DNA of 64,000 nt from Cryobacterium lactosi (GTDB lineage Bacteria; Actinomycetota; Actinomycetes; Actinomycetales; Microbacteriaceae). The stretch spans positions 62,001 through 126,000 of the forward strand of contig NZ_SOHM01000002.1 in NCBI RefSeq assembly GCF_004403945.1, written 5' to 3'. Of the stretch, positions 1-8,597 are shown piece after piece (position 1 is the first letter of the stretch; each line of letters starts with the position of its first letter). Position numbers and translations under genes: made by a program. Below the pieces are notes generated by a model. The model searched no databases and had not been told where the DNA came from. It saw nothing but the letters and a program-made list of their open reading frames with translations.

Positions 1-1
1 C

Positions 2-1423
2 CGCACCACCCACCTCGCCCAGAGGGGCGGCCTGCCGCAGTACCTGTCGACCATCCTCGTGGTCTTCGTGCTCGCCCTGGGCGCCGCCTCCTTCGTCAAC
101 CGCACCTGGCCGGACGCCGTGGTGCTCTGGGACTACCCGGCGCAGGTGATCATCGGCCTGATCATGATCATCGCCACGGTCATGGCGGCCAGGGTCGGCC
201 AGCGGATGACGGCGGTGCTGCTGGCGGGCGTCACCGGTTACGGCCTGGTCGCCCTGTTCGCCTTCCACGGCGCCCCGGACCTGGCGCTCACCCAGGCGCT
301 GGTCGAGTCGATCACCCTCGTGGTGGTGGTGCTCGTGCTGCGCCGGCTGCCCAGCCGCATCGCCCAGCACAACAGGCCGATGCACCGCCGCCGCCGGGCG
401 ATCATCGGCGTGCTGGTCGGCATCACGATGGGAACCATCGCGATCATCTCGCTCGGCGCCCGCCAGTGGCCCGACATGACCGCCGACCTCGCCCGCCTGG
501 CCGTGGTCGAGGGTCACGGCCAGAACATCGTCAACGTGATGCTCGTCGACATCCGAGCCTGGGACACCATGGGTGAGGTGTCGGTGCTCATCGTGGTGGC
601 CACCGGCGTCGCCAGCTTGCTGTTCGTCTCCGGACGCAGCGAGGAGATGCCGCGCCTGCGCGAATCACGCAACCGGCGCGAAGCCAAGAACCGGCGCCGT
701 GTTGTGGCCGACCCGCACGCCAGCTCCGCGGGGCATGCCGTGACCCGGCAGTCCTGGCTGCTCGGTGGGCGCACCCAATCCCCGGAGAACCGGTCGATCA
801 TCATCGAAGTCCTGGTGCGTCTGCTGTTCCACCCGGCAATCGTGGTGTCGATCTACCTGCTCTTCGCCGGCCACAACCTGCCCGGCGGCGGTTTCGCCGG
901 CGGACTCCTGGCCGGGCTGGCCCTGGTGGCCCGGTACCTGGCCGGTGGCCGCTACGAGCTCGGCGAGGCCGTGCCCATCGACCCGGGCAAGATCCTCGGC
1001 CTGGGCGTGCTGCTGGCCGTCGGCACCGCTGTCGGGTCCCTGTTCGTGTCGGGAACACCGCTGGAATCGGCCTACTTCGAGGCCGACCTGCCCGTGCTCG
1101 GGCACCTCTCCTTCGGCACCTCGAGCATCTTCGACATCGGCGTGTACCTCGTGGTCATCGGCCTGAGCCTGGACATCCTCCGCAGCCTCGGCAGCGAGAT
1201 CGACCGGCAGAGCGAACTTGACGAACCCGGCGACGACGACCCCGACCAGCCGACCGTGCCGGCGATCGGCAACGCCTCCAGCGACGCCGGCGACGCCATC
1301 GGCTTCGACGCGTCATCCGAGTGGACCCCGGCCGAGCCGCCCGCCGTGGGCACCGGACCGGCGACCGCCCCTATCGACCAGCCCGGCGACAGCTCGACCG
1401 CACCGGCAGGGGGACACCGATGA
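2..1423 (+). CDS. mnhA: Na+/H+ antiporter subunit A (MnhA/MrpA), C-terminal part with fused MnhB domain; 5' partial
   Basis: The reading frame is open from the first base, so this is the 3' part (473 codons seen) of a gene starting outside the window. The product is the large proton-conducting membrane subunit of the Mrp/Mnh antiporter, which exports Na+ in exchange for H+. Hydrophobic segments fill the first part; from about nt 800 to 1200 there is an MnhB-like domain (FAGHNLPGGGFAGGLLAGLA, then FGTSSIFDIGVYLVVIG), so A and B subunits are fused, as is common in Mrp operons of this group. An acidic, proline-rich tail follows. The stop overlaps the next start (ATGA at 1420-1423), which indicates translational coupling within the antiporter operon. 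Confidence 0.93.
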   Translation, partial: RTTHLAQRGGLPQYLSTILVVFVLALGAASFVNRTWPDAVVLWDYPAQVIIGLIMIIATVMAARVGQRMTAVLLAGVTGYGLVALFAFHGAPDLALTQALVESITLVVVVLVLRRLPSRIAQHNRPMHRRRRAIIGVLVGITMGTIAIISLGARQWPDMTADLARLAVVEGHGQNIVNVMLVDIRAWDTMGEVSVLIVVATGVASLLFVSGRSEEMPRLRESRNRREAKNRRRVVADPHASSAGHAVTRQSWLLGGRTQSPENRSIIIEVLVRLLFHPAIVVSIYLLFAGHNLPGGGFAGGLLAGLALVARYLAGGRYELGEAVPIDPGKILGLGVLLAVGTAVGSLFVSGTPLESAYFEADLPVLGHLSFGTSSIFDIGVYLVVIGLSLDILRSLGSEIDRQSELDEPGDDDPDQPTVPAIGNASSDAGDAIGFDASSEWTPAEPPAVGTGPATAPIDQPGDSSTAPAGGHR

Positions 1424-1962
1424 GCGCTTCCCTAACCCTGGTGATCGTGATGGCCGCGATGTATGCCGCCGGCATCTACATCATGCTCGAGCGCAGCCTG
1501 ACCCGGGTGCTGATCGGGTTCCTCTTGGTGGGCAACGCCACGAACCTGCTGATCTTCATCATGAGCGGCCGGCCGGGCAGTTCGCCGATCGTCACCGGCA
1601 CCCCACTGGACGACACCATGGTGGACCCGCTGCCCCAGGTACTGATGCTCACCGCGATCGTGATCAACTTCGGTATCACCGCGCTGCTGCTGGCCCTGAT
1701 CTACCGCTCCTGGTGGCTGGCTCAGCTCGGCGACGAGGGCGACACCCTCACCGACGAGCACGCCGCGGACACCACGGAGGACTCCCAGATCACCTTCCGC
1801 TCCTCCACCGATGACGAGGCCGCCGTGCAGGCATCCCTGGACGCCAGCGAGGACGGCAGCGACGACGACAGCTCGGGAGTCGACGCCACCGACCGATCCG
1901 ACGAACGCGTCCCACCGCCAAGCGGCGACGCTCCATCCGACCGGGAGGGCGGCACCCGATGA
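1420..1962 (+). CDS. mnhC: Na+/H+ antiporter subunit C (MnhC/MrpC)
   Basis: A 180-residue membrane protein, homologous to NuoK of complex I and a core subunit of the Mrp antiporter. Residues 1-110 hold three hydrophobic segments, with the NuoK-like stretch LIGFLLVGNATNLLIFIMSG in the second. The remaining roughly 70 residues are an acidic, Asp/Ser-rich cytoplasmic tail not found in short MnhC proteins. The start at 1420 is chosen because its ATG overlaps the mnhA stop and because the homologous region begins there; an upstream in-frame extension would run into mnhA. It overlaps mnhD by 4 nt. Confidence 0.93.
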   Translation: MSASLTLVIVMAAMYAAGIYIMLERSLTRVLIGFLLVGNATNLLIFIMSGRPGSSPIVTGTPLDDTMVDPLPQVLMLTAIVINFGITALLLALIYRSWWLAQLGDEGDTLTDEHAADTTEDSQITFRSSTDDEAAVQASLDASEDGSDDDSSGVDATDRSDERVPPPSGDAPSDREGGTR

Positions 1963-3518
1963 ACGTCCTCGTGCCCCTCGTTGTCGCCATCCCACTGCTC
2001 GGGGCGGCCCTCGCCATCGCGCTCGGCCGTCGGTCGCGCTACCAGGTCGCGGTGAGCGTGCTCACCCTTGTCTCGGTCGTTGTGATCAGCACCATCCTCC
2101 TCGTGCTCGTGGACCAGCAGGGCCCTGCCGTGGTGAACGTGGGCGGCTGGCAGCCGCCGTTCGGCATCGTGCTGGTCGTGGACAGGCTGTCGGCGATCAT
2201 GCTGCTGGTCTCGGCGCTGATGCTGTTGGGCGTGCTGCTCTTCGCCGTGGGGCAGGGCATCGTCGACAGCAACCGGGAAACCCCGGTGTCGATCTTCCAC
2301 CCCACCTATCTGGTGCTGTCCGCCGGGCTGTTCAACGCATTCATCGCGGGCGACCTGTTCAACATGTACGTGGGGTTCGAGATGCTGCTCTCGGCCAGCT
2401 ACGTGCTGCTGACCCTCGGTGGAACGGGTGCACGCATCCGGGCCGGCGTCACCTACATCGTCGTCAGCCTGATCTCGTCGATCCTGTTCCTCTCGGCCAT
2501 CGCGCTCATCTACGGCGCGACCGGAACCGTGACCCTGGCGCTGCTGGCCGAACGCATTCCGCAGCTGCCCGGTGACGTGCAGCTGATCCTCGGGCTGATG
2601 CTGCTCATCGCCTTCAGCGTGAAGGCGGCCGTGTTCCCGCTGTCGTTCTGGCTGCCCGACTCGTACCCGACCGCTCCGGCCCCGGTCACCGCGGTCTTCG
2701 CGGGCCTGCTCACCAAGGTGGGCGTCTACGCGATCCTGCGCACCCAAACCCTGCTCTTCCCCGACAACCCACTGCAGGTTCCACTGATGATCGTGGCTCT
2801 GCTCACCATGGTGATCGGGATCTTCGGCGCGCTCGCCCAAGCCGATATCAAACGCCTCCTGTCGTTCACCCTGGTCAGCCACATCGGTTACATGATCTTC
2901 GGTATCGCCCTGGGCACCGAAGCCGCAATCGCGGCCACCATCTTCTACGTGGTGCACCACATCATGATCCAGACCACGCTGTTCCTCTGCGCCGGGCTGA
3001 TCGAACGCATCGGCGGCACCACCTCGCTGGCCCGGTTGGGCGGGATGCTCAAGGCCGCGCCCCTGGTTGCCATCCTGTTCTTCATCGGCGCTCTCAACCT
3101 CGGCGGCATCCCGCCGTTCTCCGGCTTCCTTGGCAAGGTCGCCCTGTTCGACGCCGGTGTGCAGGTCGGCGGCGCCCTGAGCTACCTGTTGCTCGCCGGG
3201 GGAGCGGCCACGTCGCTGCTCACCCTCTACGCCCTGGCCCGGGCCTGGAACATGGCGTTCTGGCGGCCGCGGCGCGACGTGGAGAACTATGACTCCGCGG
3301 TGCTCGACGCGCTGCAGGACGACCCGCACGATGAGGGCACGGTCAAGACCAAGACCACGTCGCCGCTGATGACCGCCGCCACCGCCACCATGCTCGCACT
3401 GACCGTGAGTCTCACCGTATTCGCCGGCCCGGTCTTCGACCTCACCGCCCGCGCCGCGGCGGACATCGTCGAGCCGGCCACGTACATCGACGCCGTCTTC
3501 CCCGGAGGTGCTCCGTGA
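1959..3518 (+). CDS. mnhD: Na+/H+ antiporter subunit D (MnhD/MrpD)
   Basis: A 519-residue polytopic protein of the proton-translocating NADH-quinone oxidoreductase/antiporter family (NuoL/M/N type). The central region carries the family hallmarks: FNMYVGFEMLLSASYVLL, then KAAVFPLSFWLPDSYPTAPA with the conserved Lys and Pro of the proton path, then DIKRLLSFTLVSHIGYM. It works with subunit A as an ion-translocating subunit of the membrane complex. Its ATG overlaps the mnhC stop and its own stop overlaps the GTG of mnhE, so expression is coupled along the operon. Confidence 0.95.
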   Translation: MNVLVPLVVAIPLLGAALAIALGRRSRYQVAVSVLTLVSVVVISTILLVLVDQQGPAVVNVGGWQPPFGIVLVVDRLSAIMLLVSALMLLGVLLFAVGQGIVDSNRETPVSIFHPTYLVLSAGLFNAFIAGDLFNMYVGFEMLLSASYVLLTLGGTGARIRAGVTYIVVSLISSILFLSAIALIYGATGTVTLALLAERIPQLPGDVQLILGLMLLIAFSVKAAVFPLSFWLPDSYPTAPAPVTAVFAGLLTKVGVYAILRTQTLLFPDNPLQVPLMIVALLTMVIGIFGALAQADIKRLLSFTLVSHIGYMIFGIALGTEAAIAATIFYVVHHIMIQTTLFLCAGLIERIGGTTSLARLGGMLKAAPLVAILFFIGALNLGGIPPFSGFLGKVALFDAGVQVGGALSYLLLAGGAATSLLTLYALARAWNMAFWRPRRDVENYDSAVLDALQDDPHDEGTVKTKTTSPLMTAATATMLALTVSLTVFAGPVFDLTARAAADIVEPATYIDAVFPGGAP

Positions 3519-4186
3519 GTTCGGTGAAGCAACGCCTCGGCGGCATGCTCAGCCAGCTGCCGCTGTTCCTCGGCCTGGTGCTGCTCTGGGCCCTGCTCTG
3601 GGGAAAGTTCTCCTGGCTGAACCTGGTCACCGGCGCGGTCTTCGCCGCCGTGGTCTCGGTGGTGTTCTATCTGCCGGCCGTGCAACTCAGCGGACGGATC
3701 AACCTGTGGCGCACCGCCTGGCTGTTCGGCAAGCTGATCTTCGACATCGTGCGCGCCTCGGTCGACGTGTCCTGGCTCGCCCTGGGCCCGGGATACACCC
3801 CGAGCAACGCCATCGTCGCGGTGCACCTGCGCACCCGCAGCGACCTCATCCTCACCTGGACCGCCGTGGCCACCTCGATCGTGCCCGGCTCGATCGTGGT
3901 CGACATCGAACGGGTCGACTCCACGCTCTACCTGCACGTGATCAACATGCACGACGCCGCGGAGACCGACGCGTTCCGGGCGCGGGTGCTCGCCACCGAG
4001 CGGCGCATCGTGATGGCTTTCGGCTCGGCCGAAGACGTGGAGCGGGTCTGCCGGGTGCGCGGGGAAGAGAACCGGGTCGTGGACGCGCCGGGCTCGCCCG
4101 GCCCGCACAGCCGCCCCGACCTCGCCCACCCCGCCGAGTCGTCCGACCCTCAGCACTCCGACCCTCAGAACGGAGCCCAGCCATGA
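3515..4186 (+). CDS. mnhE: Na+/H+ antiporter subunit E (MnhE/MrpE)
   Basis: A 223-residue protein with an N-terminal pair of membrane segments (LFLGLVLLWALLWGKFSWLN) and a conserved soluble domain typical of MnhE (AIVAVHLRTRSDLILTWTAV, GSIVVDIE, LYLHVINMHD). The GTG start at 3515 overlaps the mnhD stop and has a GGAGG ribosome binding site at 3504-3508. About 40 C-terminal residues are a Pro/Ser/His-rich extension. The subunit is needed for assembly and full activity of Mrp antiporters. Confidence 0.93.
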   Translation: MSSVKQRLGGMLSQLPLFLGLVLLWALLWGKFSWLNLVTGAVFAAVVSVVFYLPAVQLSGRINLWRTAWLFGKLIFDIVRASVDVSWLALGPGYTPSNAIVAVHLRTRSDLILTWTAVATSIVPGSIVVDIERVDSTLYLHVINMHDAAETDAFRARVLATERRIVMAFGSAEDVERVCRVRGEENRVVDAPGSPGPHSRPDLAHPAESSDPQHSDPQNGAQP

Positions 4187-4455
4187 CCCCCATGGACATC
4201 GTTGCCATCATCGCCGGACTCATGTTCGGCGCCGGAGCGCTGGCGGCCATCTACCGCATCATCCGCGGACCGAGCGTGCTGGACCGGGTGATCGCCTCCG
4301 ACGTGCTCGTGGCCACCATCATCTGCGCCCTCGGCGCCGAGATGGCGTTCAACCGGCATACCGACAACCTGCCTGTGCTGCTCGTGCTGGCGCTGTTCGC
4401 CGTGCTCGGCTCACTCAGCGTGGCCCGGTTCCTGCCCGGACGGGACCGCGCATGA
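4183..4455 (+). CDS. mnhF: Na+/H+ antiporter subunit F (MnhF/MrpF)
   Basis: A 90-residue protein with three hydrophobic segments and the MnhF signature YRIIRGPSVLDRVIASDVL, so it is the small F subunit of the Mrp antiporter. The ATG at 4183 overlaps the stop of mnhE (ATGA) and is the only start that keeps the protein at family length; a longer in-frame extension upstream lies inside mnhE. The gene ends in a 4-nt overlap with mnhG. Confidence 0.93.
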   Translation: MTPMDIVAIIAGLMFGAGALAAIYRIIRGPSVLDRVIASDVLVATIICALGAEMAFNRHTDNLPVLLVLALFAVLGSLSVARFLPGRDRA

Positions 4456-4790
4456 GCGCCGTCTGGAGTGACGTGATCACGGCGGTGCTGGTGTTGCTCG
4501 CTGCGCTGATGTGCCTCGCGGCCGGCGTCGGCCTGCTCCGGTTCCCCGATGTGCTCACCCGGCTGCACTCGGCGACGAAGCCGCAGATCCTCGGCCTGAT
4601 GGCCGTCACCCTCGACATCGCGGTGACCAACTTCAGCGTCGGCACCGTCACGCTCGTCGTGGCGATCGTCGTGTTCCAGGCGCTCACCGCGCCGATGGCG
4701 GCACACCTGGTGGCGCGTGCGGCCTACCAGACCGACCACCTGCGCCCCGATCTGCTGGTTCTGGACGAGCTGCGGGATGCACGCGGCTGA
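4452..4790 (+). CDS. mnhG: Na+/H+ antiporter subunit G (MnhG/MrpG)
   Basis: A 112-residue protein with three membrane segments and the MnhG motif GLLRFPDVLTRLHSATKPQ. It is the last gene of the antiporter operon. Its stop codon (4788-4790) directly abuts the TAGTAT -10 element of the next, riboswitch-controlled transcription unit, so there is essentially no intergenic space between the two units. Confidence 0.93.
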   Translation: MSAVWSDVITAVLVLLAALMCLAAGVGLLRFPDVLTRLHSATKPQILGLMAVTLDIAVTNFSVGTVTLVVAIVVFQALTAPMAAHLVARAAYQTDHLRPDLLVLDELRDARG

Positions 4791-4796
4791 TAGTAT
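4791..4796 (+). promoter_or_regulatory. -10 element of the glyA riboswitch promoter
   Basis: TAGTAT begins at the base after the mnhG stop and lies about 6 nt before the first conserved base of the riboswitch, which fits transcription starting near 4803. I cannot make out a clear -35. Confidence 0.5.
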
Positions 4797-4800
4797 TGCC

Positions 4801-4882
4801 GGGTCGCGACTGGCGTAGCACGAAAGATGGGTCACCATCGGGGAGCGACTAGACACGGTTAGTGACCGCACGCCTGGGCCAC
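4801..4882 (+). promoter_or_regulatory. ZTP (pfl) riboswitch upstream of glyA
   Basis: The leader contains the conserved blocks of the ZTP/ZMP-sensing pfl motif in order: a cgcgactggcg block (4805-4815), a cggggagcg block (4839-4847) and a cgcctgggc block (4871-4879), with variable pairing segments between. This class senses the purine intermediate ZTP/ZMP, which builds up when 10-formyl-tetrahydrofolate is short, and turns on one-carbon genes. glyA directly downstream is a classic target. No poly-U terminator is visible between the aptamer and the AAGGAG site at 4904-4909, so control may act on translation. This is the inferred part. Confidence 0.9.
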
Positions 4883-4916
4883 GACACATCCATCGATAGT
4901 CTCAAGGAGTTCTCCC

Positions 4917-6215
4917 GTGTCCGACACTGTGCTTACCAGTAACGTACCCTCCACCTTTAACGAGCCCCTCGAGGTCGTCGACCCCGAGATCGCCGCGATC
5001 CTCGAGCAGGAGCTCGGTCGCCAGCGCGACTACCTGGAAATGATCGCCAGCGAGAACTTCGTGCCCCGCGCCATCCTGCAGTCGCAGGGCTCGGTGCTCA
5101 CCAACAAGTACGCCGAGGGCTACCCGGGCCGCCGTTACTACGGTGGCTGCGAGTACGTCGACGTGGCCGAGCAGCTGGCCATCGACCGTGCCAAGAGCCT
5201 CTTCGGCGCCGAGTACGCGAACGTGCAGCCGCATTCCGGCGCCACCGCCAACGCCGCGGTGCTCTCCGCGATCGCCACCCCCGGCGACACCATCCTGGGC
5301 CTGGAGTTGGCGCACGGCGGCCACCTCACCCACGGCATGAAGCTCAACTTCTCCGGCAAGCTCTACAACCCGGTCGCCTACGGTGTCGACCCGGAGACCT
5401 TCCGCGTCGACATGGACGTGGTGCGCGACAAGGCCCTCGAGCACAAGCCGCAGGTCATCATCGCCGGCTGGTCGGCCTACCCCCGCCAGCTCGACTTCGC
5501 CGCGTTCCGCGCCATCGCCGACGAGGTGGGCGCCAAGCTCTGGGTCGACATGGCGCACTTCGCCGGCCTTGTCGCCGCCGGCCTGCACCCGTCGCCGGTG
5601 CCCTACGCCGACGTCGTCTCCAGCACCGTGCACAAGACCCTCGCCGGCCCGCGCTCCGGCTTCATCCTCTCCCGCGACACCGCGCTGGCGAAGAAGCTCA
5701 ACTCCAACGTCTTCCCCGGCCAGCAGGGCGGCCCGCTCATGCACGTGATCGCCGCCAAGGCCACCGCGTTCAAGCTCGCCGCGCTGCCCGAGTTCAAGGA
5801 ACGCCAGGAGCGCACCCTCCGCGGCGCCCGCATCCTCGCCGACCGCCTCACCGCCGATGACTCGCGTGCCGCGGGCATCGACGTGCTCACCGGCGGCACC
5901 GACGTGCACCTGGTGCTCGCCGACCTGCGCAACTCCGAGATCAACGGCCAGCAGGCCGAAGACGCTCTGCACGAGGTGGGCATCACCGTCAACCGCAACT
6001 CGGTGCCGTTCGACCCGCGCCCGCCGATGGTCACCTCGGGCCTTCGCATCGGCACGCCCGCCCTGGCCACCCGTGGCTTCGGCGACGCCGAGTTCACCGT
6101 GGTCTCCGACGTCATCGCCGAGGCCCTCAAGCCCGGCGCCGACATCCAGGGCCTCCGCGCCCGGGTGAAGGGCCTCACCGACGCGTTCCCGCTGTACCCC
6201 GGCCTCTCCCAGTAG
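4917..6215 (+). CDS. glyA: Serine hydroxymethyltransferase
   Basis: A 432-residue PLP enzyme that interconverts serine and glycine while charging tetrahydrofolate with a one-carbon unit. The PLP-binding lysine is K240 within [16 protein letters not shown]. Other family blocks seen are [28 protein letters not shown] and [15 protein letters not shown]. The start is GTG at 4917 with an AAGGAG site 7 nt upstream. Expression is predicted to be controlled by the ZTP riboswitch at 4801-4882. folD follows 165 nt downstream. Confidence 0.97.
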   Translation: MSDTVLTSNVPSTFNEPLEVVDPEIAAILEQELGRQRDYLEMIASENFVPRAILQSQGSVLTNKYAEGYPGRRYYGGCEYVDVAEQLAIDRAKSLFGAEYANVQPHSGATANAAVLSAIATPGDTILGLELAHGGHLTHGMKLNFSGKLYNPVAYGVDPETFRVDMDVVRDKALEHKPQVIIAGWSAYPRQLDFAAFRAIADEVGAKLWVDMAHFAGLVAAGLHPSPVPYADVVSSTVHKTLAGPRSGFILSRDTALAKKLNSNVFPGQQGGPLMHVIAAKATAFKLAALPEFKERQERTLRGARILADRLTADDSRAAGIDVLTGGTDVHLVLADLRNSEINGQQAEDALHEVGITVNRNSVPFDPRPPMVTSGLRIGTPALATRGFGDAEFTVVSDVIAEALKPGADIQGLRARVKGLTDAFPLYPGLSQ

Positions 6216-6225
6216 GCCCGTCGGG

Positions 6226-6268
6226 TGGTGACGGATGCGTAGCCCTCGCGTGAGCGCATCCGTCACCA
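6226..6268. terminator. Hairpin between glyA and folD
   Basis: A perfect 14-bp inverted repeat (6226-6239 with 6255-6268) encloses a 15-nt loop just after glyA. There is no T-run, so it is either a weak terminator, an mRNA-stability element, or a boundary allowing different glyA and folD levels. Both arms carry the CGGATGC/GCATCCG word that is frequent in this window. Confidence 0.5.
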
Positions 6269-6380
6269 GCCGCCCCCGGCATCGTGTTGCCTGCCCGTTG
6301 GGGCCGGTGGGCGTTGCCAGATTGGCGTGCAGCCTCAGGCTGGGGCGTGCGCGCAGCACCACCGACAGATCGGATTTCGC

Positions 6381-7265
6381 ATGACCGCACTCACCCTCGA
6401 CGGCGTCGCCACCGCGACCCAGGTCAAGCTCGAACTCACCGAGCGCGTTCGCGCGCTGGCCGCGCAGGGCATTGTGCCCGGGCTCGGCACCCTGCTCGTC
6501 GGCGCCGACCCCGGCTCGCTCTCCTACGTGGCCGGCAAGCACCGCGATTGCGCCGAGGTGGGCATCGAGTCCATCCGGATCGACCTGCCCGGCTCTGCCA
6601 CCACGGCGGATGTGCGAGCCGCAATTGCCGACCTCAACGCCGCCCGCGAGGTCACCGGCTACATCATCCAGCTGCCGCTGCCCGTCGGCCACAACGAGAA
6701 CGCCATGCTCGAGCTGATGGACCCGGCCAAGGACGCCGACGGCCTGCACCCCACCAACCTCGGCCGCCTGGTGCTGGGCATCGAGGGTGAACTCACCTCG
6801 CCGCTGCCCTGCACCCCGGCCGGCATCGTAGAACTGCTGCGCCGCTACGACGTGCCGATCGCCGGCAAGAACGTCGTCGTCATCGGGCGCGGCCTCACCG
6901 TGGGCCGCCCGTTGGGCCTGCTCTTCACCCGGAAGGGACTGGACGCGACCGTCACCCTGACGCACTCCCGCACCGTGGACCTGGCCGCCGAGGTGCGCCG
7001 CGCCGACATCGTCGTGGCCGCTGTGGGCCAGCCGCACCTGGTGCAGGCCGACTGGATCAAGCCCGGCGCCGCGGTGCTCGACGTAGGCATCACCCGGGTG
7101 GAGAACCCGGAGACCGGCAAGGGCCAGCTCACCGGAGATGTGCACCCCGACGTCGCGTCGGTGGCCGGCTACCTCTCGCCCAACCCCCGCGGCGTGGGCC
7201 CGATGACCCGCGCGATGCTCCTGGCGAACGTGGTCAAGGCCTCCGAGCGCCTCCTCAAGTCCTAG
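6381..7265 (+). CDS. folD: Bifunctional methylenetetrahydrofolate dehydrogenase/methenyltetrahydrofolate cyclohydrolase
   Basis: A 294-residue FolD. It converts 5,10-methylene-THF through methenyl-THF to 10-formyl-THF using NADP+, the step after SHMT. Visible motifs are [19 protein letters not shown] (Tyr-x3-Lys active site), YIIQLPLP, and the NADP-binding [11 protein letters not shown]. The second residue of the usual GRS motif is retained as Arg, but Ser is Gly. The start at 6381 gives the family N-terminus; a longer open frame reaches upstream but is not conserved in character. The gene converges on the carbonic anhydrase-like gene. Confidence 0.96.
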   Translation: MTALTLDGVATATQVKLELTERVRALAAQGIVPGLGTLLVGADPGSLSYVAGKHRDCAEVGIESIRIDLPGSATTADVRAAIADLNAAREVTGYIIQLPLPVGHNENAMLELMDPAKDADGLHPTNLGRLVLGIEGELTSPLPCTPAGIVELLRRYDVPIAGKNVVVIGRGLTVGRPLGLLFTRKGLDATVTLTHSRTVDLAAEVRRADIVVAAVGQPHLVQADWIKPGAAVLDVGITRVENPETGKGQLTGDVHPDVASVAGYLSPNPRGVGPMTRAMLLANVVKASERLLKS

Positions 7266-7275
7266 CCTCCCCAAT

Positions 7276-7338
7276 CCGCGAACTGTGAGTTAAGCCCCAA
7301 AATCGCGCCGTTTTAGGTGCTTAAGTCACAGTTCGCGG
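7276..7338. terminator. Bidirectional hairpin between folD and the gamma-CA gene
   Basis: The 19-nt arms at 7276-7294 and 7320-7338 pair at 18 of 19 positions around an AT-rich loop that includes AAAA and TTTT. It sits between convergent genes, where a two-way terminator is expected. Confidence 0.65.
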
Positions 7339-7346
7339 GGAGTGGG

Positions 7347-7880
7347 TCAGGTCGCGAGGCGGTGCAGGGCGGCGTGGCCGAGGTACGACTGGGCGTTGTG
7401 ACGGATGCCGTCGATCTCGTCGGGCATGAGGGCACGTCGCACCTTGCCGGGCACGCCGGCCACCAGGGAGCCCGGCGGCACGATGGTGCCCTCGAGCACC
7501 ACGGCGCCCGCGGCCACGAGCGAGCCGGCGCCGATGACCGCGCCGTTCAGAACCGTGGCGGCCATGCCGATCAGGGCGCCGTCTTCGACCGTGCAGCCGT
7601 GCAGCACGGCGCCGTGACCCACCGACACGTCGCGGCCCACGGTCAGCGGGAAACCGCTGTCGACATGGCAGGAGACGTTGTCCTGCAGGTTGGAGCCCGC
7701 GCCGATGCGGATGGGCTCTGCCTCGGCGCGCAGCACCGCGTTGTACCAGACGCTGGCCTGCTCGGCCAGGCTCACGTTGCCCACCAGCACCGCGCCGGCG
7801 GCGACGAACGCGGTCTCGGCCACGTGCGGCCCCGGACGGTCGGGCAGGGTGAGCAGGAGGGCGGCGCTGTCGGCGGTCAT
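7347..7880 (-). CDS. Gamma-carbonic anhydrase family protein
   Basis: A 177-residue left-handed beta-helix protein made of hexapeptide repeats (for example VSLAEQASVWYNAVLRAE, GAVIGAGSLVAAGAVVLEGT), of the gamma-CA/YrdA/PaaY group. Metal-ligand-like histidines appear in CHVDSGFPLTVGRDVSVGHG and GAVLHGCTVED. Such proteins are trimers that bind zinc or iron; carbonic anhydrase activity is not assured and many members are of unknown function. The gene is transcribed toward folD and is divergent from the ybaK-like gene. Confidence 0.88.
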   Translation of the reverse strand: MTADSAALLLTLPDRPGPHVAETAFVAAGAVLVGNVSLAEQASVWYNAVLRAEAEPIRIGAGSNLQDNVSCHVDSGFPLTVGRDVSVGHGAVLHGCTVEDGALIGMAATVLNGAVIGAGSLVAAGAVVLEGTIVPPGSLVAGVPGKVRRALMPDEIDGIRHNAQSYLGHAALHRLAT

Positions 7881-7932
7881 GGCTCCACCCTAGCCATCCG
7901 CGCTGCCCCTCGAAAAAAGGAAGAAGTGAGCT

Positions 7933-7965
7933 AAAAAGGACGAAATCCGCCTCAGCGTCCTTTTT
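7933..7965. repeat. AT-rich hairpin in the gamma-CA/ybaK divergent region
   Basis: Arms of 10 bp (aaaaaggacg at 7933-7942 and its complement at 7956-7965) flank a 13-nt loop, with further copies of the tcctttttt/aaaaaagga word on both sides (7913-7922 and 7977-7985). It looks like a terminator in both directions but lies between divergent genes, so its role is unclear. Confidence 0.5.
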
Positions 7966-8013
7966 TCCGGCCCTTGTCCTTTTTTGCGATCGAGCCGGGC
8001 GGATGCCGGGCTC

Positions 8014-8025
8014 TAGGATTCAGGG
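8014..8025 (+). promoter_or_regulatory. Leaderless-type promoter of the ybaK-like gene
   Basis: TAGGAT (8014-8019) is followed by exactly 6 nt and then the ATG at 8026, so transcription would begin at or next to the start codon. Confidence 0.55.
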
Positions 8026-8514
8026 ATGGTGAACACCGCGCATCCCGCCGTTGACAGAGTGCGCCTGGCGCTGAACGCTCAGGGCATCGACCCCGAGATT
8101 CGCTGGTTCGACGATGCCACCACGACAGCCGTCGCCGCCGCCGCGGCCCTGGGCATCGAGGTGGGCGCCATCGCGAACTCGCTGGTCTTCACCCTCGACG
8201 GGGCGCCGCTGCTGGTGCTCACCTCCGGGGCACACCGGGTGGACACGGTCTGGCTGGGGGAGCGGCTCGGCGGCACCATCGGCCGCGCGTCGAAGGACCT
8301 CGTGAAGGAGGCCACCGGCCAAGTGATCGGCGGGGTCGCGCCCCTCGGGCATCCGTCGCCTATTCGCACGCTGGTCGACGAAGATCTCGCGGGCTACCCC
8401 GTGGTCTGGGCCGCGGCGGGGCACGCGCACACGGTCTTCCCCACCACGTTCGCCGAGCTGCTGCGCCTCGCCGGTGGCGAGGCGACCCCGGTCGTGCCGC
8501 CCACCGCCGACTGA
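8026..8514 (+). CDS. YbaK/EbsC-family aminoacyl-tRNA deacylase
   Basis: A 162-residue single-domain protein of the YbaK/ProX family, which hydrolyses mischarged aminoacyl-tRNAs (Cys-tRNA-Pro or Ala-tRNA-Pro type). Family features are the central IANSLVFTLDGAPLLVLTSG, then LGGTIGRASKDLVKEATG with the conserved lysines, then GQVIGGVAPLGHPSPI. The exact substrate cannot be told from sequence. No leader is apparent: the -10-like hexamer lies 6 nt before ATG. Confidence 0.9.
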   Translation: MVNTAHPAVDRVRLALNAQGIDPEIRWFDDATTTAVAAAAALGIEVGAIANSLVFTLDGAPLLVLTSGAHRVDTVWLGERLGGTIGRASKDLVKEATGQVIGGVAPLGHPSPIRTLVDEDLAGYPVVWAAAGHAHTVFPTTFAELLRLAGGEATPVVPPTAD

Positions 8515-8539
8515 CCCGGGCACGCATTCTGGGTTTCGT

Positions 8540-8587
8540 TTGCCGACTTCCCACCTTCGTTCATGAAACAAAGGCGGAAGTCCGCAA
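8540..8587. terminator. Bidirectional hairpin between ybaK-like gene and galK
   Basis: An imperfect inverted repeat of about 22 nt per arm (8540-8561 with 8565-8587) and a very short loop lies between two convergent stop codons, consistent with a shared terminator. Confidence 0.6.
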
Positions 8588-8597
8588 CTGAACGCGT

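Noticed and set aside
4902-7274. A 790-codon open frame on the minus strand over glyA and folD
   Set aside because: It is opposite two well-recognised genes, has no family resemblance and is explained by GC-rich third positions.
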